NCBI RefSeq assembly: GCF_041381155.1
Contig: NC_091135.1
Span: forward strand, 52,093,997 to 52,157,996
Origin: Argopecten irradians
Taxonomy: Eukaryota; Mollusca; Bivalvia; Pectinida; Pectinidae
Length of the DNA: 64,000 nt
Direction of reading: 5' to 3'
The position numbers were made by a program, and so were the translations under genes. Of the stretch, positions 1 to 10,100 are shown piece by piece (the stretch's first letter is position 1; each line of letters begins with the position of its first letter). The notes below the pieces were generated by a model. The model made no database searches. It was given only the letters and a program-made list of their open reading frames with translations, and was not told the DNA's origin.

Positions 1-188
1 ATTATCTTTCAATATCTTTTTCACAATGAAATATTATAACAAAATTACTAAGAATGATAATATTGATTGTCACGATACATGTAATTATTGACTTCTTTAA
101 AAAAACATTTTCCCACTAAGATATATTGAGGAGTCTTGGTATAGAGGTTAAAATCAATATTGGCAGTTCATCACTCTTTAACCTTTAC

Positions 189-250
189 CTGGAAAGTACA
201 CAGGTACAGTTCCACAAGCAGCATCATGGCTTTTCTAGCTAAAGCTTCTT
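189..250 (-). CDS. CNOT10: CNOT10 coding exon 4
   Basis: It follows acceptor tctcctatag and completes the split codon as Glu. It encodes [20 protein letters not shown] plus Gln and ends in phase 0 at a GTAAAG donor. It matches the family stretch after the QFIEP segment (helix with LLVDLY in vertebrates). The next exon lies outside the window. Confidence 0.88.
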
Positions 251-3200
251 CTATAGGAGACCAGGAAGAGAGGACAAACAGGATAGATTATAATACAGTT
301 CAAAAAATACATAACCAATATACTAATAACATACGCAAGAGGCATTTTGGTATTAAAGGTCACCAAGGATCTAGTTTGATTCTGCTTATCAGTTCCATCA
401 ATAAATCAAACATTTTAGTTTGGTAACTATGAAATACAATCAAGTTTGTACTTTTCTAATGGCAATTTAAACAAATAAGTATCAAGCTGCTGATAAACAT
501 GAAATTCAGTGATGTTTTATTAAAGACCTTAGAAGGGTTATGAAACTCAGAAATTTGGAAGAGAGAAAAATTTCATTGTGAATAAGTTATATAGTGAAAG
601 TAGGTATGAATTATTTGATATACTTTCAAATGGCAAACCAATGAAAATGAAATCTGTACCTCACTTTATCAAACAATAAGGATTGAGGAATAACTGATGC
701 AACCATATCTTAGATTTTTTAATTTAATGCATAATTCACAACTCTAATTGACTTCATTGTGCGTTATTGATAAATTGACAATGCATGATGGTTGAGAGAG
801 TGTTCAAGTCAATGATACCATTACTTACCGAGAGGTTCAATGAACTGAAAGAGCTTGTCTAGGATGTTGAGGGCAGCTTTGTACTGCCGGAGGTGGTAGA
901 GAACTACTGCTTGGTTATAGTATATGACACTGTGGTCAACATCCTCCAGACTTTCACTGTTGTTGATGTTGACATTAGCCTACACAAAATATTATATATT
1001 TAGAATTACATTGTACTCTTTAATGCCAACAAGATTATCCAGGCTCTCAAGGCTTTTGATGTTAGCATAGCCAACATTAAATGAATTATTGTTTACTATT
1101 AATATCTTTGTTAAAAAGGGAATTGAATTTGTTTTTAAAATCTGCGAACATTAAGAACAGCTTATTGCAGTTATTGTTTTGTCAAAATTTCAAATTAAGA
1201 TTGAGCTATTTCCATACATGAAACATAACTTTAAGATAACAAGACAAGACAGTGTTTTACAGTAGTACAGTGAGTTTGCAAATCATCTGGATTAAATTTG
1301 TATAAATTATAATTATGCTAGCTACAAATAAATGATAAACTTGCGATCAAATTTCAAAACTTACCATAACACAAACAGACGAGAGTCTATCACGGAACTC
1401 ATCTGTCGTGAGAAAGCCACTCTGGTAGAATTCAGCCACAGCTTTATTGTGCACCACTTTTGGATCCATGTTCCTCTGAGCTATCAATTTGTGCATGAGG
1501 TTACAACATGCACCATACTGTTTTTGATTAAATTCCTGAAGCGCCTGATTGGCTAATTCCTTCTGTTGCTCGGTGACTGATGGAACTGGGGGCGGGGCTT
1601 CAACAGCCTCCACAGGATCCTCTTTGTTCTCAGTCATCTCTGTTATAGATCTAAACAAAAAGGCAATATAATCAGCAAGTAGACCTCAATAATTTCAAAT
1701 ATTTTCTTATTCACAATTTCACATACATTTTTTATGTGGTAACAAATTTACATTTAAATATATAGACAGAAATGGTTATTTTTGACAATAATTGCACAAT
1801 TAGTTTGGACTTTAATATCTATTTTCATAATTCATTTTTTTTTTTTTTCTGATGAATATTAGTACCGGTAAGTAAATTTATAACCGCTTACAAATTCATC
1901 CTTTTAAGCCTAAAGGCTATTTATCTTTTTAGCCTAACATATTTTCTTAAATGGAAGTCCAAGGTCACAATATACAATCAGTGACCTTGTTTTAGTAAGT
2001 GATACACCATTCACACCTAGGTGGTCAACCAATATACAAAGTATGATTGGATTCAAATGCCTTATTCTTATAGGCTAGAGCCCAGACATGATAACGTGCA
2101 GCATGATAAAAAGACAGATGGACAGACAGAAGGGCTGATGACCATGAAGTAAGTCGCCATCCTATTCCTGATAGGGGTATACACATGTAATATTTAAGTT
2201 ATATTGCATGCTAATTTCACTGCAACGATATGTCACTTAAACATTGGATAATTGACGCCTTCAATCGCATGTTTTGTTTGTAAAAAAAATGTTGACATTT
2301 CTCTTCATTTCACAACTCTAGTGTTACTTCGAAATTGTCGAGACAATGTTCGGAAGAGTTTGGAATGGTTCAGCATCTTTTAGAGCCTACTTTTCATGTG
2401 TACACGTTAAAAAGATTTTTTTTTTTTTATAATTGAAAATACTTCCAGTGTTGCAACTGTATAAAAAGTAGTAAAATTAGAAAGTTTAAAACTCAGACAG
2501 ACGGAGAAAAATATGTATAACACTTAAACAGTTTTCACTATATGACAAAAAGAGCAAAAGTTATAGACCATACAACTTTAAGCTTGCTACCTGAATCAAG
2601 TGAAATTGGATGTTTGTAGATCCATCATAGATTCTATCATTTTTTTATCTTATAAATTTAGATTAGCAGATTTACAAATTGATGCTACAATTTAAGTTCA
2701 AAAATTTGGATTTATTTTCTCTACATCTAATGTTATGCAGTTTGGTCCATTTGAGATATTTATCTATCATATTGAAATATCACTTCTTTCTGAAAGTTCA
2801 TGAAAAGTCCATGGAGTAATCTAAGAGGGTGTATATTTTGTTCACTAGTAAAAACTACAATTTTCATGCAGTACAGTGGTATTATCCCTGTCAATCAAAG
2901 GAGGAAGGCTAGGTTTGATCAGTGAACACTGTGACATCTAAGACTACATCCACAAGGTATCCAGAGTGTTTATTTACTGTGTAATGCCAGGGCCATACAC
3001 ACCACCACTGGTGATCCACAGATCTCAGATATACATCAACATGTATTCCTCTTACATCAATTGTACATTAACAACTGAGCTAATACATTAATTTGCAGGA
3101 AAGTTTTGATGAAGGTTGAGTGGATCAGCTCCATGAGTTAAATTATACACAATTTAATTGGCCATTTCCTTCAAAGTTTCAGTTTCAAGGCGGTTATGGA

Positions 3201-3680
3201 TAGCATCAACAGATTCTCTCCTTTAACATTATCATATTTTTTTCTGTTCTAATAACTGATTAACAAAAGGCTTCATTCTCTTGCAGTCTTGGCATTTTGA
3301 TGGTGTTTATGAATTTTAGAACGAATAATCATACCATCAGTCCAGTAGGGAAGTAATTGGAATGCGTTTGATTTTCGATCAACTAACAAAATAACATATC
3401 GCTTTATCAGATCAAAGAGCGTGGTCATAGCTCTAAGAATGCCGACAGTTACAGAATGCTTTAGTACTGACAGTACTGTACAAACCTGCGTTTCTGCATG
3501 TCACACAAGAATAATTTCAACGTTTCTTTAGCATAAAAAATATTTTGAAAATATTGGTGAAAATTCTAATAAAACATAAAATGCTGAAACGTGTACTTGC
3601 CTTTGTGCTTAATGCATAAAATACGGTTCAGCAAATAAAACTTTTCAGCAGTGAGCCAACGCTTACATGGGCGCCGCCAT
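189..3680 (-). CDS. CNOT10: CNOT10, CCR4-NOT complex subunit 10 (partial gene, first four coding exons)
   Basis: CNOT10 is a TPR-like scaffold subunit of the cytoplasmic CCR4-NOT mRNA deadenylase and pairs with CNOT11. Four exons on the minus strand (3667-3680, 1365-1650, 829-979, 189-250) join in phases 2, 0, 1 and 0 into 171 uninterrupted codons. Recognition rests on the order of family-like segments: an acidic and proline-rich N-terminus, an [18 protein letters not shown] helix, the [20 protein letters not shown] segment, the [17 protein letters not shown] helix, then [17 protein letters not shown]. Vertebrate CNOT10 has the same order, with AVAEFFKS, YYNQAVILYHLRQY and LYQFIEP. The rest of the gene, including the C-terminus, lies beyond position 1. 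It is head to head with the PIP4P gene, with 1.8-3.4 kb between the start codons. The start exon is only 14 coding bases and is the least certain part. Confidence 0.93.
829..979 (-). CDS. CNOT10: CNOT10 coding exon 3
   Basis: It begins after acceptor ...tgtgtag, in phase 0, with [17 protein letters not shown] and continues with [20 protein letters not shown], a tetratricopeptide-like helix pair typical of CNOT10. It ends ...FQFIEPL plus one base (phase 1) before a GTAAGT donor. Confidence 0.93.
1365..1650 (-). CDS. CNOT10: CNOT10 coding exon 2
   Basis: The acceptor is tttttgtttag before 1650 and the donor is GTAAGT after 1365. It encodes the acidic/proline-rich N-terminus and the first helical repeats ([15 protein letters not shown], then [19 protein letters not shown]). 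It ends in phase 0 after ...SSVCVM. An open frame runs a few codons upstream of the acceptor but begins with TTG, so it is not a start. Confidence 0.93.
3667..3680 (-). CDS. CNOT10: CNOT10 coding exon 1 (14 nt, start codon)
   Basis: The sequence reads ATG GCG GCG CCC AT and then a GTAAGC donor. The ATG has a good context (AACATGG). Phase 2 here matches the acceptor at 1650, so the protein would start [16 protein letters not shown]. Without this exon, an ATG at 1637 would start translation at MTENKED. The MAA- start resembles vertebrate CNOT10. A 14-nt match can be chance, so transcript evidence would decide. Confidence 0.6.
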
Positions 3681-3786
3681 GTTTTTTTCTTCGATTGTTG
3701 AGCGCCACCTATCGGACGATATGTTATTACACAGGGGCCTGTAGGCCTACATAAAATTCTAATATTTCGCTTTACTGCCCGAGACC

Positions 3787-3901
3787 CATCCTCGACACAC
3801 CGAAGGTTACTATAACTTACGTTATATCCTATAGAAAAAACTGGAGGCAGTTCAGGAGAAAAGAGACCAATTGCAGGTCTGCAGAGACTTCTTTTGGAGA
3901 C

Positions 3902-3940
<39 letters not shown>

Positions 3941-4129
3941 GGGTGGGGGAGAGAGAGATGCCAAACTTTAAAGCATCACAATGAACCACAGTGTGCCGTT
4001 ACCGAGAACTTCTTTGTTGTACGTCAATGAAAAAATTAAACCTGCATGTGTTTTCTGGTGCCTTCAAGATAGATCTACTCCAGAGGTGGATATTATGTCA
4101 GTAATAGTAGCCCCTGGAGCATCGAGAAA
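3787..4129. mobile_element. MULE-like MITE, diverged copy 1, with GA microsatellite
   Basis: It starts CATCCTCGA and ends ...CCCCTGGAGCATCGAG. The interior aligns along its length to the intact element at 4643-4959 (shared blocks include AACCACAGTGTGCCGTTA and a GTACGTCAATGA/GTACATCAAAGG segment). Its terminal repeats have decayed and a GA tract has grown inside it. It ends about 107 bp upstream of the CNOT10 start codon, so it probably overlaps the 5' UTR or core promoter. Confidence 0.65.
3903..3958. repeat. (GA)n microsatellite
   Basis: A GAGAGA tract runs to about 3934 and then degenerates to GGGAGGGGGGTGGGGGAGAGAGAG. It lies inside MITE copy 1, about 220-280 bp upstream of the CNOT10 ATG. 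Confidence 0.9.
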
Positions 4130-4642
4130 GTTCAAGACTTTCAAGATTATTAACAATATTTGTGACAATCGTGTAACACAAAAAGGATGTCGACAGCAGA
4201 ATCGGAGGTCATGGATACAAAGTAAAGATACGGAAACACTTCTTTTAGCTTTTGTGTAATTGACAAATGGAACAGTCTTTCCCAAGATGTGAAAGAATTC
4301 GAAATAATGCAGGATAATTACTGTAAAAATAATAATTTAAATATAAGCATTGATATATGAACAGTTTTACACCCGAATTTATTGTTAATTCTGTATTTTA
4401 TATGGATATAGACAATAGGGGCTTGTAGCCTACGTCCATCATTTAATCATATTACAGACATTTTCAACGGCGTTATTACTATACAATTAGCCATAGTTAT
4501 TTTCATACATTTAGTTGGAACTTAAAAGTTTTCTATAAACAAATATCAAAATGTATGCAACTGTTAATATTTCATACCAGTACAGTATTTATAAATTATG
4601 AAAATGAAAATTTCAAAAAATCACTCGCCTCCATCTGAGTGT

Positions 4643-4959
4643 CATCCTCGATACTCCAGGGGTTCCGATCACTTACGATCTCTACACCCCTGGACTATCT
4701 CATTGTGAAATTGAAGGCAACTCAGCTGAAAATATTTGACCAATCACAGACCAGCAAAGATTTCCTTTGAAGACTACAGAGAGAGCGACGCCCAACTTCA
4801 AAGCCACATAATCAACCACAGTGTACCGTTATACGGTTCTTTTGATGTACATCAAAGGACTAAATTACCTGTTCTGTTCTGTTGCCTCCAGTTTTACGAT
4901 GAGATAGTCCAGGGGTGTAGAGATCGTAAGTGATCGGAACCCCTGGAGTATCGAGGATG
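4643..4959. mobile_element. MULE-like MITE, intact copy 2 (61-bp perfect TIRs, 9-bp TSD)
   Basis: The first 61 bases (4643-4703) are the exact reverse complement of the last 61, and weaker pairing extends to about 83. The ends are CATCCTCGATACTCC... and its complement. TCTGAGTGT at 4634-4642 is repeated at 4960-4968, which fits a 9-bp target-site duplication. Long TIRs with 9-bp duplications are typical of Mutator-like elements; hAT (8 bp) is the alternative. There is no transposase. Confidence 0.85.
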
Positions 4960-5076
4960 TCTGAGTGTACTCTCGCCATTAACCGCTTTGCAGTTTAGTT
5001 TAGTGTACACACAGATTTTTGTGTTCCATAACATAAAAAAACTATTCAAGTTAATCCTTAATTAGTTCAGTGATTG

Positions 5077-5084
5077 TGACGTCA
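5077..5084. promoter_or_regulatory. CRE/ATF palindrome 1
   Basis: TGACGTCA is an exact cAMP-response-element consensus. It lies between the divergent CNOT10 and PIP4P genes, 441 bp upstream of the possible alternative PIP4P start. Only the motif is seen; use by a factor is inferred. Confidence 0.45.
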
Positions 5085-5102
5085 CAAAATCACATCAAAA
5101 TA

Positions 5103-5110
5103 TGACGTCA
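5103..5110. promoter_or_regulatory. CRE/ATF palindrome 2
   Basis: A second exact TGACGTCA, 26 bp after the first. Two perfect 8-bp palindromes this close are unlikely by chance in AT-rich DNA. Confidence 0.45.
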
Positions 5111-5517
5111 TAATCACTGGAGGGTGGGGTTAAATTAATCGACGGAAAATCTTGCTTAACCCACGTCGTTTCGGTATCTCGAATCCATACATATAATGAT
5201 CAAATATAGAAGATGTTTTGTAGATTTTACGTTTTTCCCTGCTCTCATTTAGTTGTACAGTTTCCAAACAAATGTTCGATGGTTTTTTTACTCGGAAGGG
5301 ACCGAAAACAAAAACAAAAAACAACAAACACCAAACAATCAAACAACTATGCCATGGCGTAAGAAATCGTCATTTCGAAATAGAGATATATGGGTCCGCC
5401 ATTTATCACACATGAGCAATGATACGACTGATAATATACTGATAAAAGTTGGCCATCCTTTAGATATAGGTGATGGTGACAACAAATCCCGTGAAACACT
5501 GACTAAGTTAGGCCACT

Positions 5518-5560
5518 ATGGAGGTAAATGATGACGTCCCACCAGCCTACCCGGGTTACG
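5518..5560 (+). CDS. Possible alternative first exon of PIP4P (PPAY, no dileucine)
   Basis: ATG GAG GTA ... TAC G is followed by a strong GTAAGTAAG donor. It encodes MEVNDDVPPAYPGY plus one base (phase 1), the phase exon 2 requires. An in-frame TAG three codons upstream makes this ATG the only start in frame. It has a PPxY motif like the main first exon (SPPAY) but lacks ERQPLL. The isoform would be 239 aa. No other downstream exons fit it, so I assign it to PIP4P; this is inference. Confidence 0.45.
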
Positions 5561-6444
5561 GTAAGTAAGCTTAAAGCTAGATAGGTGAAGATAAGTAGGG
5601 GTGTGGCAACTTCGGAAAAATAAACCGAACTGAGAGAGGGGAGCGATATATATTGTTAGACTATGGCTAAACAAATCACGACAATTACTGAGGACTGAGG
5701 AAATATTTTAAATAGCTAATCCTAATATAAGCGGAACTTAACAAATGATTAAATTATCTAAATAATATGAGCTGCAAGCAGATCTTGCAATCCAAGATTG
5801 AACCCAAGAAATCACAGTGTATTACATATCAACATGGATGAAATAAGAACTTTAACACATTTAGGATGACTATAGTATAATCATTGAAGATACTTTGTGT
5901 ATGCAACGAGATAACGTGAACCTTCTGAAAGATATTGCAGATTAACCATGGATTATTATATTCACGGAATAAAGACAAAACACACACACGAGAACAGACC
6001 CATAAACAAGGCTATAAAGGAGCCACGAGTACTTACCTTTCTCTATATATTAGTCTATATATAGTGGGTCCTATGATTGAACGAGGTTAATTAGGTCCCT
6101 CTACATATACAGGACATTGGTAGACATACAGGATGGCATACAAAAACCAAGAATTTTACAGTGCATAAAGTAACATCTCTAATGCGGCATCATTGTACAT
6201 GATTGTTTTAATCAATTTAAATTAGTTTCGCAGGTTAATCAGAAACAAATATACATATATATATGTGTGTTTCTGGGTTAATTCTTCAAACCTTACGGGT
6301 TTCAATAGATTACTGAAGAAAAAATAGGCGAGGTCACATTTTTTCGCCCAGATATGGCAACTTATAAAATTCGTAAAATTACTTTTATTAGCTTTGTACG
6401 AGTTAGGGTCTATCCGAGGACATAAGGCAAAAAAAAAAAAAAAT

Positions 6445-6638
6445 AATGATATGTCTGTTTAGGGTAACCCGACCGACCCTAATTTTTTACCCCACTTGTC
6501 TACGAAAAAAATAAAAGTCGGTATTTCGATCTCAGACTCCATTATTTTAGAATGAAAAACACTGGGGGAAAAAAACTACTCCCGGCCTACCGACCTTACT
6601 TTTTTTTACCAATAAGTAACCCTAAACAGTCATATTAT
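6445..6638. mobile_element. Short TIR element (MITE-like)
   Basis: ATATGTCTGTTTAGGGTAAC near 6450 is mirrored by GTAACCCTAAACAGTCATAT near 6635. The ~190-bp interior is A/T-rich with CCGACCGACC-type blocks. No coding capacity. Confidence 0.55.
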
Positions 6639-6751
6639 ATTTTTTGGGCCTAATCAAGGACGTAGATAAAATCCCTGGTCTAATATTAAGAACAAAAATC
6701 AAAATAGGTAGAGAAATGATCGGAAAGTAACGAGACCAATATAACGGCAGA

Positions 6752-6870
6752 GGATATTCATTGTTTCTTGGCGGATGACAGTTATATTTCATTGACTGGG
6801 GTGGAGAATATCAGTTTTCACACCACGAGATGAAATATAACTGTTATTCGCCAAGAAACAAGGAATATTC
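6752..6870. repeat. Hairpin (40-bp arms) upstream of PIP4P
   Basis: The arm at 6752-6791 (core TGTTTCTTGGCG, GACAGTTATATTTCA) pairs with 6831-6870 with few mismatches and a ~39-bp loop. It lies about 175 bp upstream of the PIP4P start codon and is probably a small foldback element. Confidence 0.7.
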
Positions 6871-7005
6871 TACATGTAACATTTTTAACATCTTCATTCT
6901 AAAGTAATTTCACTCGGGTGAAAATATCACATATATACCTTATATTTCACTCTGAAAATATGATATGGGGCTTGCGCAAGTCTATGACGTTTTACGCTCA
7001 TTATA

Positions 7006-7015
7006 GTCACATGAC
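7006..7015 (+). promoter_or_regulatory. MITF/TFEB-type E-box 1 (M-box)
   Basis: GTCACATGAC lies in the 12-bp near-palindrome AGTCACATGACT, 30 bp upstream of the PIP4P start codon. MiT/TFE factors bind the CLEAR element GTCACGTGAC and the M-box TCACATGA; this site has the M-box core with CLEAR flanks. In mammals TFEB activates TMEM55B. Binding here is inferred. Confidence 0.5.
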
Positions 7016-7018
7016 TTA

Positions 7019-7026
7019 TCACATGA
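7019..7026 (+). promoter_or_regulatory. MITF/TFEB-type E-box 2 (M-box)
   Basis: TCACATGA begins 4 bp after the first site, so the two lie on nearly the same helical face region, 19 bp before the ATG. Confidence 0.45.
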
Positions 7027-7044
7027 GTTTAGTAAACCAGGAAG

Positions 7045-7129
7045 ATGGCGGACGAGAGACAGCCTCTTCTTGTAAACAATCCGGATCCTCACGGATTGGG
7101 TAGTCCGCCTGCATATTCGGCGACACCAG
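7045..7129 (+). CDS. PIP4P exon 1 (main start)
   Basis: [17 protein letters not shown] is followed by [11 protein letters not shown] plus one base; the donor is GTAATG. It holds the acidic dileucine lysosome-sorting motif and a PPxY motif. Vertebrate TMEM55 proteins start with the equivalent ERSPLL. Confidence 0.93.
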
Positions 7130-10100
7130 GTAATGATACATGAATGTGTTTATGTTATATTACTTTTATGACAATATTATGTCAAGTTTGAACGGGTATA
7201 AGATACGATAATATTGATCATGATAGGCCCTATTAATTTTAATGTGTGCACATGACTGCATGATTGTTGTTCACATGTGTGTAGGCTTAACGTTACTGCA
7301 CAGTGACATAGAGTGTACCTATATCGTTATCAAAACTGCCCAGACCCCACTCATCATACGGTTGTATAATTATAGTAGCCTAGATCTTATGACCTTTTCA
7401 TTACATTTTTAACATGTATGTACACCTGTTTATAATCTTGATGTTTTGTTATGGTCTAAAATTAGTATATTATTTAAGCATTGAAGTCACTATTTTTTAT
7501 TTCATCGGGGTATGAAAGAAATTTTATTTGCAAACTGTGTGAATCCGCGTAGCAGATTCTCACAAAAGTTTGCAAACAAAATTTATTTCATAACCGATAA
7601 AATTAAAAATTAGTGGCTTCAATGTTTATAATTAATTTTCCAGGCTACTGTATAAAATGATATACATTTACACGTATGATTTAATTTATTTTTTTCCAAG
7701 GGATTATTTTTTTCAAAATCAATACGCATCCTCAATGTTTCTATTGTGACGTCATGATAACGTCGGGTTTCCGCGCCATTCTCAGATTTTTTTTCATCGT
7801 GGAATGAAAAAAAATGAATAGGCCAATCAGAAAGCCAGAAACAACGAGAAAATTAATTATTTTAAAATGAAAGGACTGTCGGAGTTGTTACAATAACACA
7901 AATTTGTTTATTAGTCTTATAACTCAAAATCTCATAAGCAGAATGTCAGATACATAATATTAGATAGACAATGTATATCGGAGTAATCTGCAATGTACCA
8001 GCACCAGTAAAAAGTAATCTAGAGAAACATAATGAATTACAGGTAATCTTTTTAAGTTTTCCACTATCAGAGTTCCGTCATCAAGTGGTTTTTTTATTGG
8101 ATATGAAACCAAAAAATTTAAGCAGATTAACTGATAATGGTCGTCTATAGCAACAGACTCCTTCTTTGTCTATGTTGACAGGCAGAGGGATCTCCAGTTT
8201 ATAGGCATTTTCCCTTGGCTAACTACATTTAAGTGTATTCTTTTAAACATGATATTTTTGCATCAATACAAAAAATAAACATTATATCATGGTTTTCCAA
8301 TTGATTTTATTTAATATGATTTTTGAAAGCATAAAAATTGGCAATTTTACCTGCTTTTTCGAAAATCAGACATTCAACACCGGAAGTGCATTTTGTTTTA
8401 TGAATATATAAGTTAAAATGTTATTTTTTCTTTCCAAAATTGTACTCAAACCATCTGAAAATTACTGAACTTTTATAACATTTCAAAGTTATTCTGCTGT
8501 ATTTAACTATTTGAAAGTTAAAGATGCTCCACCGCCGACAGAGCATAAATGATATTCATTATTTGAACAATAATTGGTGTTCAATCGTGTTTATGTAGGT
8601 CTAATTAACACAAAAATAATATATATTTTTTTCATTTTGCCTTTGGTGCATGCGCAAACAGTACTTAATTCCATATAGGATATAGTGCGTCAGAATTTTT
8701 TCGGGTTGCAATTAATTATATTTTATATTTTTAACTTGACATAAAATTAGAAGCTCAAACTTTTCAATGGTGGTAATGGTGTAAAGTAAGAAATTTTTGT
8801 AACTGAAGAAAAATACAAAATCGCTTGCACCTGTTTTTGATAGTGAAAAAATACCATTTGTCGGCGGTGGAGCATCTTTAATCTAAAACCTCTGAAGCCC
8901 ATACAGAGGTACATCTGCCGAACGTAAAAATGGCGAAGTTGCCAATTTCTATGTTTGATTTTGTAATAGCGTGTCCCCACTCCCGGGACCAGCGTCAAGG
9001 GGACGTCAGTTCCCAAAAGGTGTGATTGTATAGTTTTGATTTACAATCCCCACGGCACCGGTCAGCAGACGAATCCCGAGAGTAGAGACACGCACACACG
9101 GTGAGCTGATTACAGACAGCTCAATTCCAAGTTCATAAGGATGTGGCGGAGCAATTTAATTACATGTCAACAAACACATTGTATAAGGTTAAATGGAGAT
9201 TTATTATACTAAGTAATAGATAATATACAGGTAAACAATAACAAAGTAATAATAGAGAACAGAAGTATTTACAGAGAGTACCTAACGATAACACTAGCCC
9301 CCACAAGTTCCTACCGAGAGCCTAGCTGATGACCAACACCCCTTCCTATTCCCTCCCTCCTCCCAGCTAACTCCACAACAGCCCCACTCCCAAATCTACG
9401 TTTAACACCCTAAGTGTCCTAACGCAAGTATGTACATAGGTACGTGTGCTGTTATCAGCACTGTGTGGCAACTGTTGTCAGCGCCTGGTAGGGGGGGTGT
9501 CTCCCCCTGGCCTGTAGTCTCGAGGGTAAACACCAAGTTAACCTAGACTGCTCAAGGATACAAACGAAAGCCAAAGCCGCTATCACAATACACATATACA
9601 TAGCCCTACCCTACCGGTGTCATATCAAACAGATAGAAACAATGAAAGGGACCACAGCAATTATGGCACACACACTAAAATAATTAGCATCAATATATAA
9701 GGCGAGTGACCTATATTCCCACATATGTTTCTGATAGCAATGATTTCCCTTTCTGCTACTGAATCTTGATATGTTGTCAATGTTTGGTCAAAAATTCAAA
9801 AGTATTATAACAGCTACCAAAGAATGATAACAGAACTAGATGGTGAATAGTCATTATATTCCATACATGTGCGAGAGTTATGCATAACTTTTTAGTGTCT
9901 TATCAGTCTTACATCCAAATGCAGGAACTTCTTATAGAAGCTGGCCATGGTCTAAATCTTAAGTACATGTTGACTGGCAGAGAGACTTGTTTGGATGCTT
10001 ATAACCACTGAATATATATATATATATATAATGTGTGAAATTTAATTTTTATCATAGCATATTTCTCTTTTTCTTTTGAACAATGCAATGAAGTGACAGT

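Noticed and set aside
3566..3964. 132-codon open frame on the minus strand with a Ser-Leu repeat
   Set aside because: It is a translation of the GA microsatellite and the MITE copy and overlaps the CNOT10 start on the same strand; no family likeness.
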